A DNA stretch of 64,000 bases. Source: RUG563 sp045590215. Its GTDB lineage: Bacteria; Bacillota; Clostridia; Christensenellales; Aristaeellaceae. Shown in pieces: positions 53,271 to 61,598 of the stretch (position 1 is the first letter of the stretch; the number at the start of each line of letters is the position of its first letter). The stretch is taken from positions 11,684-75,683 of the forward strand of contig JAZNQO010000032.1 of the NCBI GenBank assembly GCA_045590215.1. Direction: 5' to 3'. A program made the position numbers and the translations under genes. The notes beneath the pieces were generated by a model, which saw only the letters and a program-made list of their open reading frames with translations, did no database searches and was not told the DNA's origin.

Positions 53271-54386
53271 TTATGAACGCATAGCATGATACTTATGTTC
53301 TATTATTCGTGCTTTTTCCCAGATTTCCTCTGCAATCTGTTTGCAATTGCGCAAGGGAATACCGGCGGTTTTGCCTACTGCCAGCAGATCTTGCTGGCTG
53401 GGTTCTTTGCCATTTCCGTTCACAGTTGTGGTATGCTCACCGAAATATGTGGTACTCCAAGTCAGGTCATATGCCGGGGAGGGATGCCAGCAATCCTGTG
53501 AGTTATCATAAATCCAGGTGAAGTTTTTCGCATGGTCATCGCGGTTATGAGCAAATACATTGAAGCACATCCGGCGGAACATTTGCTCCGTATCAGCATC
53601 GTTGCTGCGGGAAAGAATGCGAGTTAGCTTCATCAGCGTGTGATAGTCCATGGACGCTGTGCGCCAGTCAGCTTCCAGAATGGCAGTGGCAGTGAGCATA
53701 TGACGACGAACAGAACCTTCTCGGTCAAAACGCCGCACAGCGAAGTAACCGCTGCACCGTTTGGAGGGCATCAGCTTTGTTTCGGGAACAATGATGCCGC
53801 AATCGGCAGCACAATCCATGTACTCTTTTTCCATCATGCCGGTGTCCGGCATGTCGCCGGATGCAGGAAACTTGATCACCCATTCGTCGGTCATCACCTT
53901 GGGACGGGCACCGCCGGAGTTGCCGCCCATCTGGAACACATCGTCCAGATCACTGATATCTTCTCGATTCAGAATAGCATGGCATTTGGCGGAGAGTTCG
54001 TCCAAATCGGCAAGCTGTACATCCTGATGAACATCCCATGCAGGACGATACGTCAGCGCACCCATGCCGGATTCGCCTACGATTGCCAGCCGCTCTAATG
54101 GCGTAATGCGCGACGAGTCAAGACCCCTGCTCTTCAGTATCCGATCCACCAGCAGACGGCCCCAGGCATCCGGTAAGCTGTCGGCAAAAACACCCCACAA
54201 GCCCTGGAAAGTAGTGGAGGTGGGAACGAAGACTTTTTGTTCAACAGGCAGAGAGAAGGGACTGATAGCGAATCCGTTTTCCAGCCATGTGTCGGAATAG
54301 GCGAAAGCGACCCGGTGATCGGCAGTTTCAGCCAGTGTGCCCACATGACGGTCGTGCAGGTACACTTCCACTTTATGTTCGTTCAC
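53271..54386 (-). CDS. hipA: HipA-type serine/threonine kinase toxin
   Basis: The 371-residue protein has an N-terminal HipA-coupling region (VYLHDRHVGTLAETADHRVAF, SLPDAWGRLLVDRIL) and a HipA_C kinase with a Gly-rich loop (GGNSGGARPKV), IKFPASGD, catalytic NVFAHNRDDHAKNF and the metal Asp in SPAYDLTW. Known HipA toxins phosphorylate glutamyl-tRNA synthetase. The GTG at 54386 follows gaggaggt; the frame opens at 54461 inside hipB. The overlap with hipB is 14 bp. Confidence 0.9.
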   Translation of the reverse strand: MNEHKVEVYLHDRHVGTLAETADHRVAFAYSDTWLENGFAISPFSLPVEQKVFVPTSTTFQGLWGVFADSLPDAWGRLLVDRILKSRGLDSSRITPLERLAIVGESGMGALTYRPAWDVHQDVQLADLDELSAKCHAILNREDISDLDDVFQMGGNSGGARPKVMTDEWVIKFPASGDMPDTGMMEKEYMDCAADCGIIVPETKLMPSKRCSGYFAVRRFDREGSVRRHMLTATAILEADWRTASMDYHTLMKLTRILSRSNDADTEQMFRRMCFNVFAHNRDDHAKNFTWIYDNSQDCWHPSPAYDLTWSTTYFGEHTTTVNGNGKEPSQQDLLAVGKTAGIPLRNCKQIAEEIWEKARIIEHKYHAMRS

Positions 54387-54648
54387 GGAGAACCTCCTCA
54401 ATACTGCTGTACTCCACATTGGTGAACAGATTACGGATTTCATCAGCGCAATCCAGCGCAACGCACAGCTTGGTCAACGAGATCAGCGAGATCTGTCCGC
54501 TGGTTTCAAAGCGTTTGATACTGCCATAGCTCACATTGCTTTTTTCACTGAGTTCCTGCTGTGATAGCTTTCTCCGTTTGCGGATGCGACTCAAACGCTG
54601 AGCCAATGCCAAATTGATTTCTTCCGGGGTTTCCCATACAAAACTCAT
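54373..54648 (-). CDS. hipB: HipB-type antitoxin/repressor
   Basis: The 91-residue HTH protein (LSRIRKRRKLSQQELSEKSNVSYGSIKRFETSG within residues 18-52) directly upstream of and overlapping hipA. It should neutralise the kinase and repress the operon. RBS ggaggg precedes the ATG at 54648. The pair probably stabilises the island. Confidence 0.88.
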   Translation of the reverse strand: MSFVWETPEEINLALAQRLSRIRKRRKLSQQELSEKSNVSYGSIKRFETSGQISLISLTKLCVALDCADEIRNLFTNVEYSSIEEVLRERT

Positions 54649-54867
54649 AATTCCCTCCGATGGATAAAATGCGATCTATTTCTTCTATATTGTTTGTTTA
54701 TAGATAAAATATTATACGCATATAAATATACCACATTCATTTTGAATCATCAAGTGGTAATTGCTCGATATTCAGTGTCAGATCAAGATGTTAATCATTT
54801 TTCCTGAAAATTTCACAGCATACAGAAATATGCCTTAATGCTAAAGATATTCTTCGTAAAGAAAGAC

Positions 54868-54903
54868 TTGAAAAAGAACAAAAGATAATATACAATATTA
54901 TCT
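54868..54903 (+). promoter_or_regulatory. Recombinase promoter overlapped by a palindromic operator
   Basis: TTGAAA (54868-54873), 17 bp, TACAAT (54891-54896). The perfect palindrome AGATAATAT-ACA-ATATTATCT (54883-54903) covers the -10, so a bound repressor would block the recombinase. The rest of the 54649-54954 gap holds an AT-rich hipBA promoter region but no gene. Confidence 0.65.
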
Positions 54904-54963
54904 GTAATATAAAATTCGAAAGCAAACAATGGTGAATTTTGTCGGAATTAGGAGGTGAAACCA

Positions 54964-57129
54964 TTGATTGAGACTTTTGACATTGCCGGTTATACCCGGA
55001 TTTCCGTGGATGACGAGCTGGACCGGGAGAACATATCTATTGAGAACCAGAAGGCAATCATCGAAGAATACGTAAAAGAACGTTTCCCCGGCAGCACGCT
55101 GACCTTCTTTGAAGACCGTGACCGCTCCGGCTATACTTTTGAGCAGCGGGAAGGGTACCAGCAGATGCGCAAGGAACTGATGAGCCACAAGTACGATATC
55201 CTGATCGTCAAGGACTTCTCCCGCTTCTCCCGCCGGAACAGCCGTGGCCTGGTGGAGCTGGAAGATCTGCGTGATAACAGAATACGCATCATTTCCATCG
55301 GGGACAATGTGGACTATCCCAACGATGACGAATGGCTGAAGATCCAGTTTCAGTTCCTCATCAACGAAATGCCGGTTACCGATACCTCCCGGAAGGTGAA
55401 GAACGTCATCAAGCATCGCCAGCAGGAGGGGGAATGGATCTGTGCCGCCCCTTATGGCTACAGGGTCAATAAGCACAAAGAATTTGAAATCGTCCCTACG
55501 GAAGCGGAAATTGTGCGGCTGATTTACAAGCTGTATATCGAGGACGGCTGGGGCTACAAGAAGATTGCCAACCATCTGACGGACGAAGGCATTCCCACGC
55601 CACGCATGAGTGAGCAAATGCGCAAGGAAGCCGAGGGCGGCGAGAGCAAACGGGAAGCCAAGCGGGACTGGGCTATCGTGTCCATCCAGGGCATTCTGGA
55701 AAACGACTTCTACATCGGCACCTTCCGCCAACGCAAGTACACCCGTGCCAAGATCAATGGCAAGGATGTGAAGCTGGATGAGGGCGAGCACATTGTGATT
55801 GAAAATCACCATCAGCCCATCCTGGATTACCGCACTTTCGCCATGGCAAAAGCCCTGCGGGAAAAGCGTTCCACCAGCCACTACCGGGGCGTGAAGAAAA
55901 ACGACAACTTCTACTCCGGTTTTCTCACCTGCGGCGATTGCGGCAGCCCCATGTTCGCCATGAGCCGCAGCGACCTGCAGCCGGCTTACACCTGCGGCAC
56001 CTATCATCGCCGGGGGAAGAAGGGCTGTTCCAGCCATCACATCCGGGTGGATAAGCTGGATGAACTGCTGAAAATCTATGTGCGGAAGGTGATGGATTCT
56101 TCCGCTTCTATGCTGGACAGGCTCAATGCTGATCTGGCCAGCGAAACGGACGATATTTCTGAAACGGAAGTCACGGCGGATAATCTGGCTAAGCTTCAGG
56201 TGGAACTGAAGGAAGAACTGAAGGCAACCAAACGCCAGCGCATCCGGGACATCATGAAGCATCCGGAGCAGGAAAAGCTGCTGGAGGAAACCTATGATGA
56301 AATGGAAGCCGACCTGCAGCGGAAAATTGACGGGCTTGAAAACCAGATTCAGTTGCTTTCCGATAAGCGCAACACCATCATTCAGGTGAACCGTACGGCC
56401 AAAACCGCCATCGATGTGTTCCGGGACATTCTTGAAAAAGACAAGCTGGACCGCACTGATCTGGAGTTGATCATCAGCCGCATTTATGTCTTTGAAGATC
56501 ATCTGGAACTGCACCTGCAAAGCGATATCGACGCCCTGATCCGCACGGAAAAGATGGAGGACACCGTAAATTTTAATCAGGGCATCGAAAACTTGAATTG
56601 CCGTATTGTCCAGACGGCCAGAAACCAGAAGGACAAAGTTTTCGATGTCCATGTTATCAGTGACGGCGACCCGCTGGAGATTTATACGGATCGGGATGGG
56701 GAAGTGATTTTGAAGAAATATTCGCCCATTGGGGAAATGAGCTCTTTTGCCAAAGATTATACGGAGAGCCTGTTTCGTTCCATGGGGCATATAGCCTGCA
56801 TTGTGGATAGGGATCAGGTGGTGGCAGCCAGCGGCGTGAGCAAGAAGGAGCTGTGGGATAAGCCCATCAGCCCGGATTTGGAAAGTGCCATTCAGGGGCG
56901 GCAGACCATGACGCTCAATCGCACCGGTGGCGGTAAATTGATGCCCGTCACCAACGAAGAAGATGTGTCCGGCTATACGGCGCAAGTTGTTTCGCCCATC
57001 ATTGCGGATGGGGAAGCCATTGGGGCTGTGGTGCTGCTTTCCCGTGAACAAAACGCCCGGATGGGGGACACGGAAGTGAAAGTAGCAGAAACGGCGGCCA
57101 GCATCGTGGGCAGACAGATGGAACAATAA
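54964..57129 (+). CDS. Large serine recombinase translationally fused to the C-terminal part of SpoVT
   Basis: The 721-residue product. Residues 1-567 are a large serine recombinase: resolvase domain with YTRISVDDE (Ser14), DRDRSGYTF, VKDFSRFSRR, recombinase domain (PYGYRVNKHKEFEIV), zinc ribbon (LTCGDCGSPMF...YTCGTYHRRGKKGCSSHH) and a coiled-coil region. From 56665 the frame crosses the attachment core (GGC GAC CCG) into host DNA and encodes SpoVT residues 31-184, from GDPLEIYTDRDGEV to VGRQMEQ, the GAF-like ligand domain. TTG 54964 is 8 nt after aggagg; GTG 54955 overlaps that RBS. In the excised circle the recombinase would instead end with about 24 other residues from the left end. Confidence 0.93.
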   Translation: MIETFDIAGYTRISVDDELDRENISIENQKAIIEEYVKERFPGSTLTFFEDRDRSGYTFEQREGYQQMRKELMSHKYDILIVKDFSRFSRRNSRGLVELEDLRDNRIRIISIGDNVDYPNDDEWLKIQFQFLINEMPVTDTSRKVKNVIKHRQQEGEWICAAPYGYRVNKHKEFEIVPTEAEIVRLIYKLYIEDGWGYKKIANHLTDEGIPTPRMSEQMRKEAEGGESKREAKRDWAIVSIQGILENDFYIGTFRQRKYTRAKINGKDVKLDEGEHIVIENHHQPILDYRTFAMAKALREKRSTSHYRGVKKNDNFYSGFLTCGDCGSPMFAMSRSDLQPAYTCGTYHRRGKKGCSSHHIRVDKLDELLKIYVRKVMDSSASMLDRLNADLASETDDISETEVTADNLAKLQVELKEELKATKRQRIRDIMKHPEQEKLLEETYDEMEADLQRKIDGLENQIQLLSDKRNTIIQVNRTAKTAIDVFRDILEKDKLDRTDLELIISRIYVFEDHLELHLQSDIDALIRTEKMEDTVNFNQGIENLNCRIVQTARNQKDKVFDVHVISDGDPLEIYTDRDGEVILKKYSPIGEMSSFAKDYTESLFRSMGHIACIVDRDQVVAASGVSKKELWDKPISPDLESAIQGRQTMTLNRTGGGKLMPVTNEEDVSGYTAQVVSPIIADGEAIGAVVLLSREQNARMGDTEVKVAETAASIVGRQMEQ
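56649..56673 (+). repeat. Right attachment site (attR) with island arm and core
   Basis: Arm CCATGTTATCAGTGAC (56649-56664) followed by the core GGCGACCCG (56665-56673), inside the recombinase reading frame. It pairs with the left arm as an imperfect inverted repeat in the inferred attP. Confidence 0.8.
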
Positions 57130-57134
57130 GCGAT

Positions 57135-57163
57135 ATACCGGGGGAACGCCCTCGGTATTTTTT
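57135..57163 (+). terminator. Terminator after the spoVT 3' end
   Basis: ATACCGGGGG (57135-57144) / CCCTCGGTAT (57149-57158, one G-U), loop AACG, then a T-run. It is the native spoVT terminator and would now end the recombinase transcript. Confidence 0.8.
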
Positions 57164-57199
57164 CTTTTCCCTTTGCATATGAAAAACAGAGGTGAAAGC

Positions 57200-57991
57200 A
57201 TGAAAAAGGGGCTGATGTTCGGGCTGGCGATTTTGTTGACGGTATTGCTTTGCGCCCTGTTTCCAAGCGGCCAAAGGGAGGAAGCGCAGACGGAAAAAGG
57301 GGCGTATGTACTGCGCATCTGGGCAGCGGAAGGGCAGGGGGATATAAACGCATGGCTGAAACAGGCAGCGGCTTTATACGAAAAAAGCCATGCGCACAGG
57401 GTTTATATCCGCACGGCGTCCAAGGAGGAAATGCAGCAGGCGATGATAGGGGAAAACATCCCCTCGCCGGATGTGCTCATCCTGCCGGGGGAGGGCGTGC
57501 CCCTTGCCTTCCGGGGGTATGGCCTTGTTTTGCTGCAGGAAGGAGAGGCCAAGGAAACCTTGCCGCCAAAGCCCCTTCTCTTCACTCGCCCCACCTTGCC
57601 GCCCCCGAAACAAACGCCGACGCCTGCCCCCTTCCCGGACAATCTGACAGTGATTGCCGTGCCTTCCTCCATGCAGGGAAAAATAAACGGCGGCATGGTT
57701 TCCCAAAATCCGCTCAAGGCACTTTTGCAAGGGGATGCCGCGGCGGCGGTTTTGACCTTTCCCCAGATACAGCAAATAAAAACCGGTTATGTGTTCTATC
57801 CCCGTGGCGATTTATTTGAACCGCTGTGCGGAAGGGCGTTGACAAAAGAGGGGGAGGGGATGCTCTCCTTCCTTCGGGGAGAGGGGGCGCAAGGGCTCTT
57901 AACCAAGCAATATTTGCTTTCCTGGGATGAAAAAATGCGCCTCTATCCCCCTGAAATGGAGCTGCTTTACGCCATGGAAAGCAGCCGATAA
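57200..57991 (+). CDS. Secreted or membrane-anchored SBP-like protein of unknown function
   Basis: The 263-residue protein has an N-terminal hydrophobic helix (GLMFGLAILLTVLLCALF), then a mature part that begins like an extracellular solute-binding protein (YVLRIWAAEGQGDINAWLKQAAALYEKSH, in residues 35-65), interrupted by a Pro-rich linker (TLPPPKQTPTPAPFP). It is shorter than true binding proteins and no transporter is adjacent. RBS gaggtg before ATG 57200. A structural or regulatory role around sporulation is possible from its position between spoVT and csfB, but unproven. Confidence 0.65.
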   Translation: MKKGLMFGLAILLTVLLCALFPSGQREEAQTEKGAYVLRIWAAEGQGDINAWLKQAAALYEKSHAHRVYIRTASKEEMQQAMIGENIPSPDVLILPGEGVPLAFRGYGLVLLQEGEAKETLPPKPLLFTRPTLPPPKQTPTPAPFPDNLTVIAVPSSMQGKINGGMVSQNPLKALLQGDAAAAVLTFPQIQQIKTGYVFYPRGDLFEPLCGRALTKEGEGMLSFLRGEGAQGLLTKQYLLSWDEKMRLYPPEMELLYAMESSR

Positions 57992-58058
57992 ATTCTGGAA
58001 AAAATATGCATATTTCCTGCCATTCCGGGCATACTGGGGGTGAAGGGAGGTGCAGGAA

Positions 58059-58223
58059 ATGGAAAAATGTATTCTTTGTGGCCAGCCATACCCGACGGGG
58101 TTGCAGGTGATGGGCTGCCTGATCTGCTTTCCCTGTGAAAAACGGCTGCTGCACGGCATGGCCGGGCATCAAACATGCAGGAAATTGAAGCGGATTTATG
58201 CTTCCACCCATCTGGAGGGTTGA
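58059..58223 (+). CDS. csfB: Gin/CsfB-like anti-sigma-G zinc-binding protein
   Basis: A short gene of 54 codons with a strong RBS (gggaggtg). The product starts MEKCILCGQPYP and has MGCLICFPCEK: Cys pairs at 4/7 and 20/23, with further Cys at 26 and 40, the Gin treble-clef pattern. In B. subtilis, csfB encodes the sigma-G inhibitor Gin and lies upstream of tmk; here the next gene carries a thymidylate kinase, so synteny supports the call. It would delay sigma-G activity in sporulation. Confidence 0.8.
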   Translation: MEKCILCGQPYPTGLQVMGCLICFPCEKRLLHGMAGHQTCRKLKRIYASTHLEG

Positions 58224-58284
58224 TTTTTTCGGCCCAAAATATTACAATACACCTGACTGATTTTTTCGGAAGGGTGTTTTTTGT

Positions 58285-59571
58285 ATGCTGCCTTACCAGA
58301 CGGTATATTTCGATTTGGATGGAACGCTGACGGATTCCCAGCCCGGCATTTTTAACTGCGCCACCTATGCGCTGGAAAAAATGAATTGCCCCGTGCCGGA
58401 TGCAACCACCCTGCGCCGTTTTATGGGGCCGCCGCTGGCTGAATCCTTCATGCGCTATTGCGGCATGACGGAAGAAAAGGCCATCGAAGCCACCGCCCTT
58501 TACCGGGAACGCTATACCCCTATCGGCTGGAAGGAAAATAAGGTTTTTCCCTGCATTCGTGCGCTGCTGGCAGAGCTGAAAAAGCGTGGTGCTTATGTGG
58601 CCGTGGCAACGGGCAAGCCCCAGACATCAGCCGAAAAAATCCTTTCTTATTTTGGCCTTTCCCAGTATTTTGATTGCATTGTCGGCCCCATGATGGGCGA
58701 ACTGCACGCCAATAAGGCAGACCTGATCCGCCGTTCCATGCCGGAAAAACCCGGCAAGAGCGTGATGGTGGGGGATACGGTAAGCGACGTGATCGGCGCA
58801 CGGGATTGCGGCATTGATTCCATTGCCGTGCTTTACGGCTACGGCGAAAACGACGAGATTTTAGCGGCTAACCCCACCCATCATGTGGACACCACGGAAG
58901 AACTTTGCCAGTTGCTCTGCCCCAGCATGACGCAGGGCAAGGGCTATTTCATCACGCTGGAAGGGGTGGATGGCTGCGGCAAGAGTACGCAAGCCGCTGC
59001 CCTGAAAGAGAAGTTAGAGCAATTTGGCTATACCGTCCATCGCACCCGTGAGCCCGGCGGCTGCCCTTTAGCGGAGCAGATTCGGGGGCTTTTGCTTGCC
59101 AAGGAAGACGGCGGCATGTGCTCGGAAACGGAAGCGTTGCTGTTTGCCGCTGCCCGTGCGCAGCATATTTATCAGGTGATTTTGCCCAAAGTTTCGGCTG
59201 GGGATATCGTGCTCTGCGACCGCTTTGTGGATTCCTCCATTGCCTATCAGGGGGATGCCAGAGGGCTGGACAGAGGCTGGATTATGGAAATCAACCGGGT
59301 GGCCTTGACCCAAGGCATGCCCTCTGCCACGCTCTACCTTCGCATGAGCGCAGAGGCTGCTTTCCGCCGCCGGCTGGCCGTATCGGAGCCTGATCGCATT
59401 GAGCAGATGGGGCTTTCCTTCCAGCAGAAAATTGAGCAGGGCTATGAGCAATTGATGCGTGAATTTCCGGAACGCTATGTGGCCGTGGATGCCACCAAAG
59501 CCCCGGAAGAAGTGGCGCAGGAAGCCTTTGAAAAGATTTTTGACAGGCTCACCAAGGAGGGAATCCTGTAA
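58285..59571 (+). CDS. tmk: HAD phosphatase - thymidylate kinase fusion
   Basis: The 428-residue protein. Residues 1-212 are a HAD-superfamily phosphoglycolate-phosphatase-like domain (VYFDLDGTLTDSQPG, VATGKPQTSAEKIL, MVGDTVSDVIGARDCG). Residues 217-428 are a full thymidylate kinase (FITLEGVDGCGKSTQ P-loop, TREPGGCPLAEQIR, CDRFVDSSIAYQGDARGL). Tmk makes dTDP from dTMP; the HAD half might remove phosphate from a nucleotide or another small ester. Such a fusion is uncommon and both halves keep their active sites. The RBS (gaaggg) is weak. The stop overlaps mnmA (TAATG). Confidence 0.9.
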   Translation: MLPYQTVYFDLDGTLTDSQPGIFNCATYALEKMNCPVPDATTLRRFMGPPLAESFMRYCGMTEEKAIEATALYRERYTPIGWKENKVFPCIRALLAELKKRGAYVAVATGKPQTSAEKILSYFGLSQYFDCIVGPMMGELHANKADLIRRSMPEKPGKSVMVGDTVSDVIGARDCGIDSIAVLYGYGENDEILAANPTHHVDTTEELCQLLCPSMTQGKGYFITLEGVDGCGKSTQAAALKEKLEQFGYTVHRTREPGGCPLAEQIRGLLLAKEDGGMCSETEALLFAAARAQHIYQVILPKVSAGDIVLCDRFVDSSIAYQGDARGLDRGWIMEINRVALTQGMPSATLYLRMSAEAAFRRRLAVSEPDRIEQMGLSFQQKIEQGYEQLMREFPERYVAVDATKAPEEVAQEAFEKIFDRLTKEGIL

Positions 59572-60635
59572 TGCGTGTTGTGGTTGGGATGTCTGGCGGC
59601 GTGGATAGTGCCGTTTCGGCCTTGCTTCTCAAGGAGCAGGGCTATGATGTGGTGGGCGTTTTCATGAAAAACTGGGAGGAACAGGATGAAAACGGCGTCT
59701 GCACTGCGGAAAATGACTGGCGGGATGTGCAGGATGTGTGCGAGCTCATCGGTATCCCTTATTATTCCGTAAACTTTGCCAAGGAATACCGGGACAGAGT
59801 TTTTTCCCTCTTCCTCAGCGAATATCAGAAAGGCCGCACCCCCAACCCCGATGTGCTCTGCAACCGGGAAATCAAGTTCAAGGCGTTCCTGGACTTTGCC
59901 ATGCAGCTGGGTGCCGAAAAAATGGCCACCGGCCATTTCGTGCAGACGGACAATGAAGGCCATCTCCTTCGGGGTGTGGACACCAACAAAGACCAAAGCT
60001 ATTTCCTCTATATGCTCCATCAGCCCCAGCTGCAAAAGGCCATTTTTCCTGTCGGTGGCAAAACCAAGCAGGAAGTGCGTTCCCTTGCCGAAAAATACAA
60101 CCTGCCCGTTTGCAAAAAGAAGGATTCTACCGGCGTCTGCTTCATTGGCGAGCGTGATTTCAAGGCCTTCCTGCAGGGCTTTTTGCCGGCGCAGCCCGGC
60201 CCCATGGTTACCCCGGACGGCGAAACCGTGGGCAAGCATGACGGCCTGATGTACTACACCCTCGGCCAGCGTCGTGGCCTTGGCATCGGTGGCCGTGGCG
60301 ACGGGCGCAGCTTCTTTGTGGTGGACAAGGATTTGAAAAACAACCGCCTCATCGTGGCGCAGGGCGAGGATCACCCCTTGCTTTACAGCCGTGCCGCCAT
60401 GGCCGATCAGGCCACCTTTGTGGCCGACGCATTGCCGGAAAATACGCCTGTGCATCTTACCGCACGCTTCCGTTATCGTCAGCCCGATCAGGGTACCACC
60501 GTCACTCGTATCGGCGATCAACTGCATTTTGTCTTTGATGAGCCCCAGCGTGCCATCACCCCCGGCCAGAGTGCCGTCCTGTACGACGGTCCCTACTGCC
60601 TCGGCGGCGGCATCATCGACAGCGTGGAAAGGTAA
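59571..60635 (+). CDS. mnmA: tRNA-specific 2-thiouridylase MnmA
   Basis: The 354-residue PP-loop enzyme starts VVVGMSGGVDSAVSALLL. Catalytic cysteines are in DVLCNREIKF and STGVCFIGERDF, and KMATGHFV and DQSYFLYML are family motifs. It thiolates the wobble U34 of Lys, Glu and Gln tRNAs using a persulfide relay. Translationally coupled to the HAD-Tmk gene. Confidence 0.96.
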   Translation: MRVVVGMSGGVDSAVSALLLKEQGYDVVGVFMKNWEEQDENGVCTAENDWRDVQDVCELIGIPYYSVNFAKEYRDRVFSLFLSEYQKGRTPNPDVLCNREIKFKAFLDFAMQLGAEKMATGHFVQTDNEGHLLRGVDTNKDQSYFLYMLHQPQLQKAIFPVGGKTKQEVRSLAEKYNLPVCKKKDSTGVCFIGERDFKAFLQGFLPAQPGPMVTPDGETVGKHDGLMYYTLGQRRGLGIGGRGDGRSFFVVDKDLKNNRLIVAQGEDHPLLYSRAAMADQATFVADALPENTPVHLTARFRYRQPDQGTTVTRIGDQLHFVFDEPQRAITPGQSAVLYDGPYCLGGGIIDSVER

Positions 60636-60660
60636 AGAGAATAGGAATTATTATGCGGGA

Positions 60661-60693
60661 GGGGCTTTCTTTTCGGGAAAAGAAAGCCCCTTT
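60661..60693 (+). terminator. Terminator after mnmA
   Basis: GGGGCTTTCTTTT (60661-60673) / AAAGAAAGCCCC (60679-60690) followed by TTT. The 60694-60915 gap beyond it shows no gene. Confidence 0.8.
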
Positions 60694-60918
60694 CGCACGC
60701 TCTAAAAGAAAACCTGTTCGGGATGGGGAAATAAAAGCAAACAATTTCCCCGCACAAGCATGGGTTTTCCGTGAATGAATGGGGGATAAGCATAGAAATA
60801 AAACAAATGCCTGTTTCGTATAAAAATGCTGCGAAAAATGCCTTCTTTGTGTAAAAGGGGGGGAGCGACGCAGCCGTGACGGATGGATGGCCGTTCCTTT
60901 TTCCGCAAAAACACCCAA

Positions 60919-60944
60919 TAAAAAACCGCCATTTTGGCGGCTTT
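60919..60944 (-). terminator. Terminator of the lamin-tail-domain gene
   Basis: CCGCCA / TGGCGG hairpin with a run of A on the left side (T-run on the minus strand), directly after the minus-strand stop. Confidence 0.75.
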
Positions 60945-60949
60945 TATTG

Positions 60950-61471
60950 TTATTCCATTTCCGGGAACTGATTTTCTGCGCCGGGGGTGACGATATCCGT
61001 CTTTTTCCAGATGGTATCGTCGAACCGGGCATAGGCAATATCCTTTTCCTGTTTGTCAAAATTGATGATGTCCAGAATTTTGCCGTCGAAGCTCAATACC
61101 ACCTTTTCCCCATCCGCGCTGAGCTTAAAGGATGTAAACAGTTCCGTTTCGGTGATTTTTTCTTCATCCGATGCAAAGATAATCACATACCCTCTGGCAG
61201 GGATGATCCAATCCGGGAATACGAATTTATCCAGCGTCTTTTTTCCATCAGACAAGCACAACCCTTTCAGGTTCACATCTTCATCTGAATTGTTATAAAT
61301 TTCAATCCAGTCCGGGCTTTTGCCGTCCTCGGTTTTCAGGGAACGCTTATTGGACGCCATGATTTCATTCAGCCGGATGCAGGAGAAATCAGGCATGGTT
61401 TCTTCGGCAAAGCAGGAAAGCAGGCCGCCCATCAGGCAGCACACCAACATCAATGTACAAAATTTCTTCAT
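60950..61471 (-). CDS. Exported lamin tail domain (LTD) protein
   Basis: The 173-residue protein has a signal peptide (FCTLMLVCCLMGGLLSCFA) with a possible lipobox Cys, and one lamin-tail Ig-like domain: IRLNEIMASNKRS, DWIEIYNNSDEDVNLKGLCLSD, FVFPDWIIPARGYVIIFAS. Bacterial LTD proteins are secreted, often with nucleases or cell-surface proteins; this one is a lone domain. ATG 61471 is 6 nt after ggaggg; the ATG at 61477 abuts that site. Confidence 0.82.
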   Translation of the reverse strand: MKKFCTLMLVCCLMGGLLSCFAEETMPDFSCIRLNEIMASNKRSLKTEDGKSPDWIEIYNNSDEDVNLKGLCLSDGKKTLDKFVFPDWIIPARGYVIIFASDEEKITETELFTSFKLSADGEKVVLSFDGKILDIINFDKQEKDIAYARFDDTIWKKTDIVTPGAENQFPEME

Positions 61472-61538
61472 TTTCATCCCTCCACATATATCATAGCATG
61501 GTTTCTATGAAAAGAAAACATCTTTCTGCATTTTTCCC

Positions 61539-61568
61539 TTGCCCAAAGGGACAAAGATATCTTATAAT
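61539..61568 (+). promoter_or_regulatory. Sigma-A promoter of the GH2 gene
   Basis: TTGCCC (61539-61544), 18 bp, TATAAT (61563-61568), about 30 bp before the start codon. Confidence 0.6.
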
Positions 61569-61598
61569 AGATAAAAATGAATGTATGGAGGCTTTGCT

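Larger units (their letters stand above)
25569..56673 (+). mobile_element. 31-kb integrative mobilizable element inserted in spoVT, carrying a polysaccharide locus
   Basis: Both ends carry GGCGACCCG (25569-25577 and 56665-56673) at the same codon phase of spoVT (GGC GAC CCG). Joining the outer flanks restores an in-frame SpoVT of about 184 residues. The right end encodes a large serine recombinase and the island also has a MobV relaxase, a regulator and hipBA. No type IV secretion genes are present, so transfer would need a helper. The cargo from about 28.3 to 49.7 kb is visibly more AT-rich than the flanks. What is seen is the split gene and repeats; excision and mobility are inferred. Confidence 0.9.
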
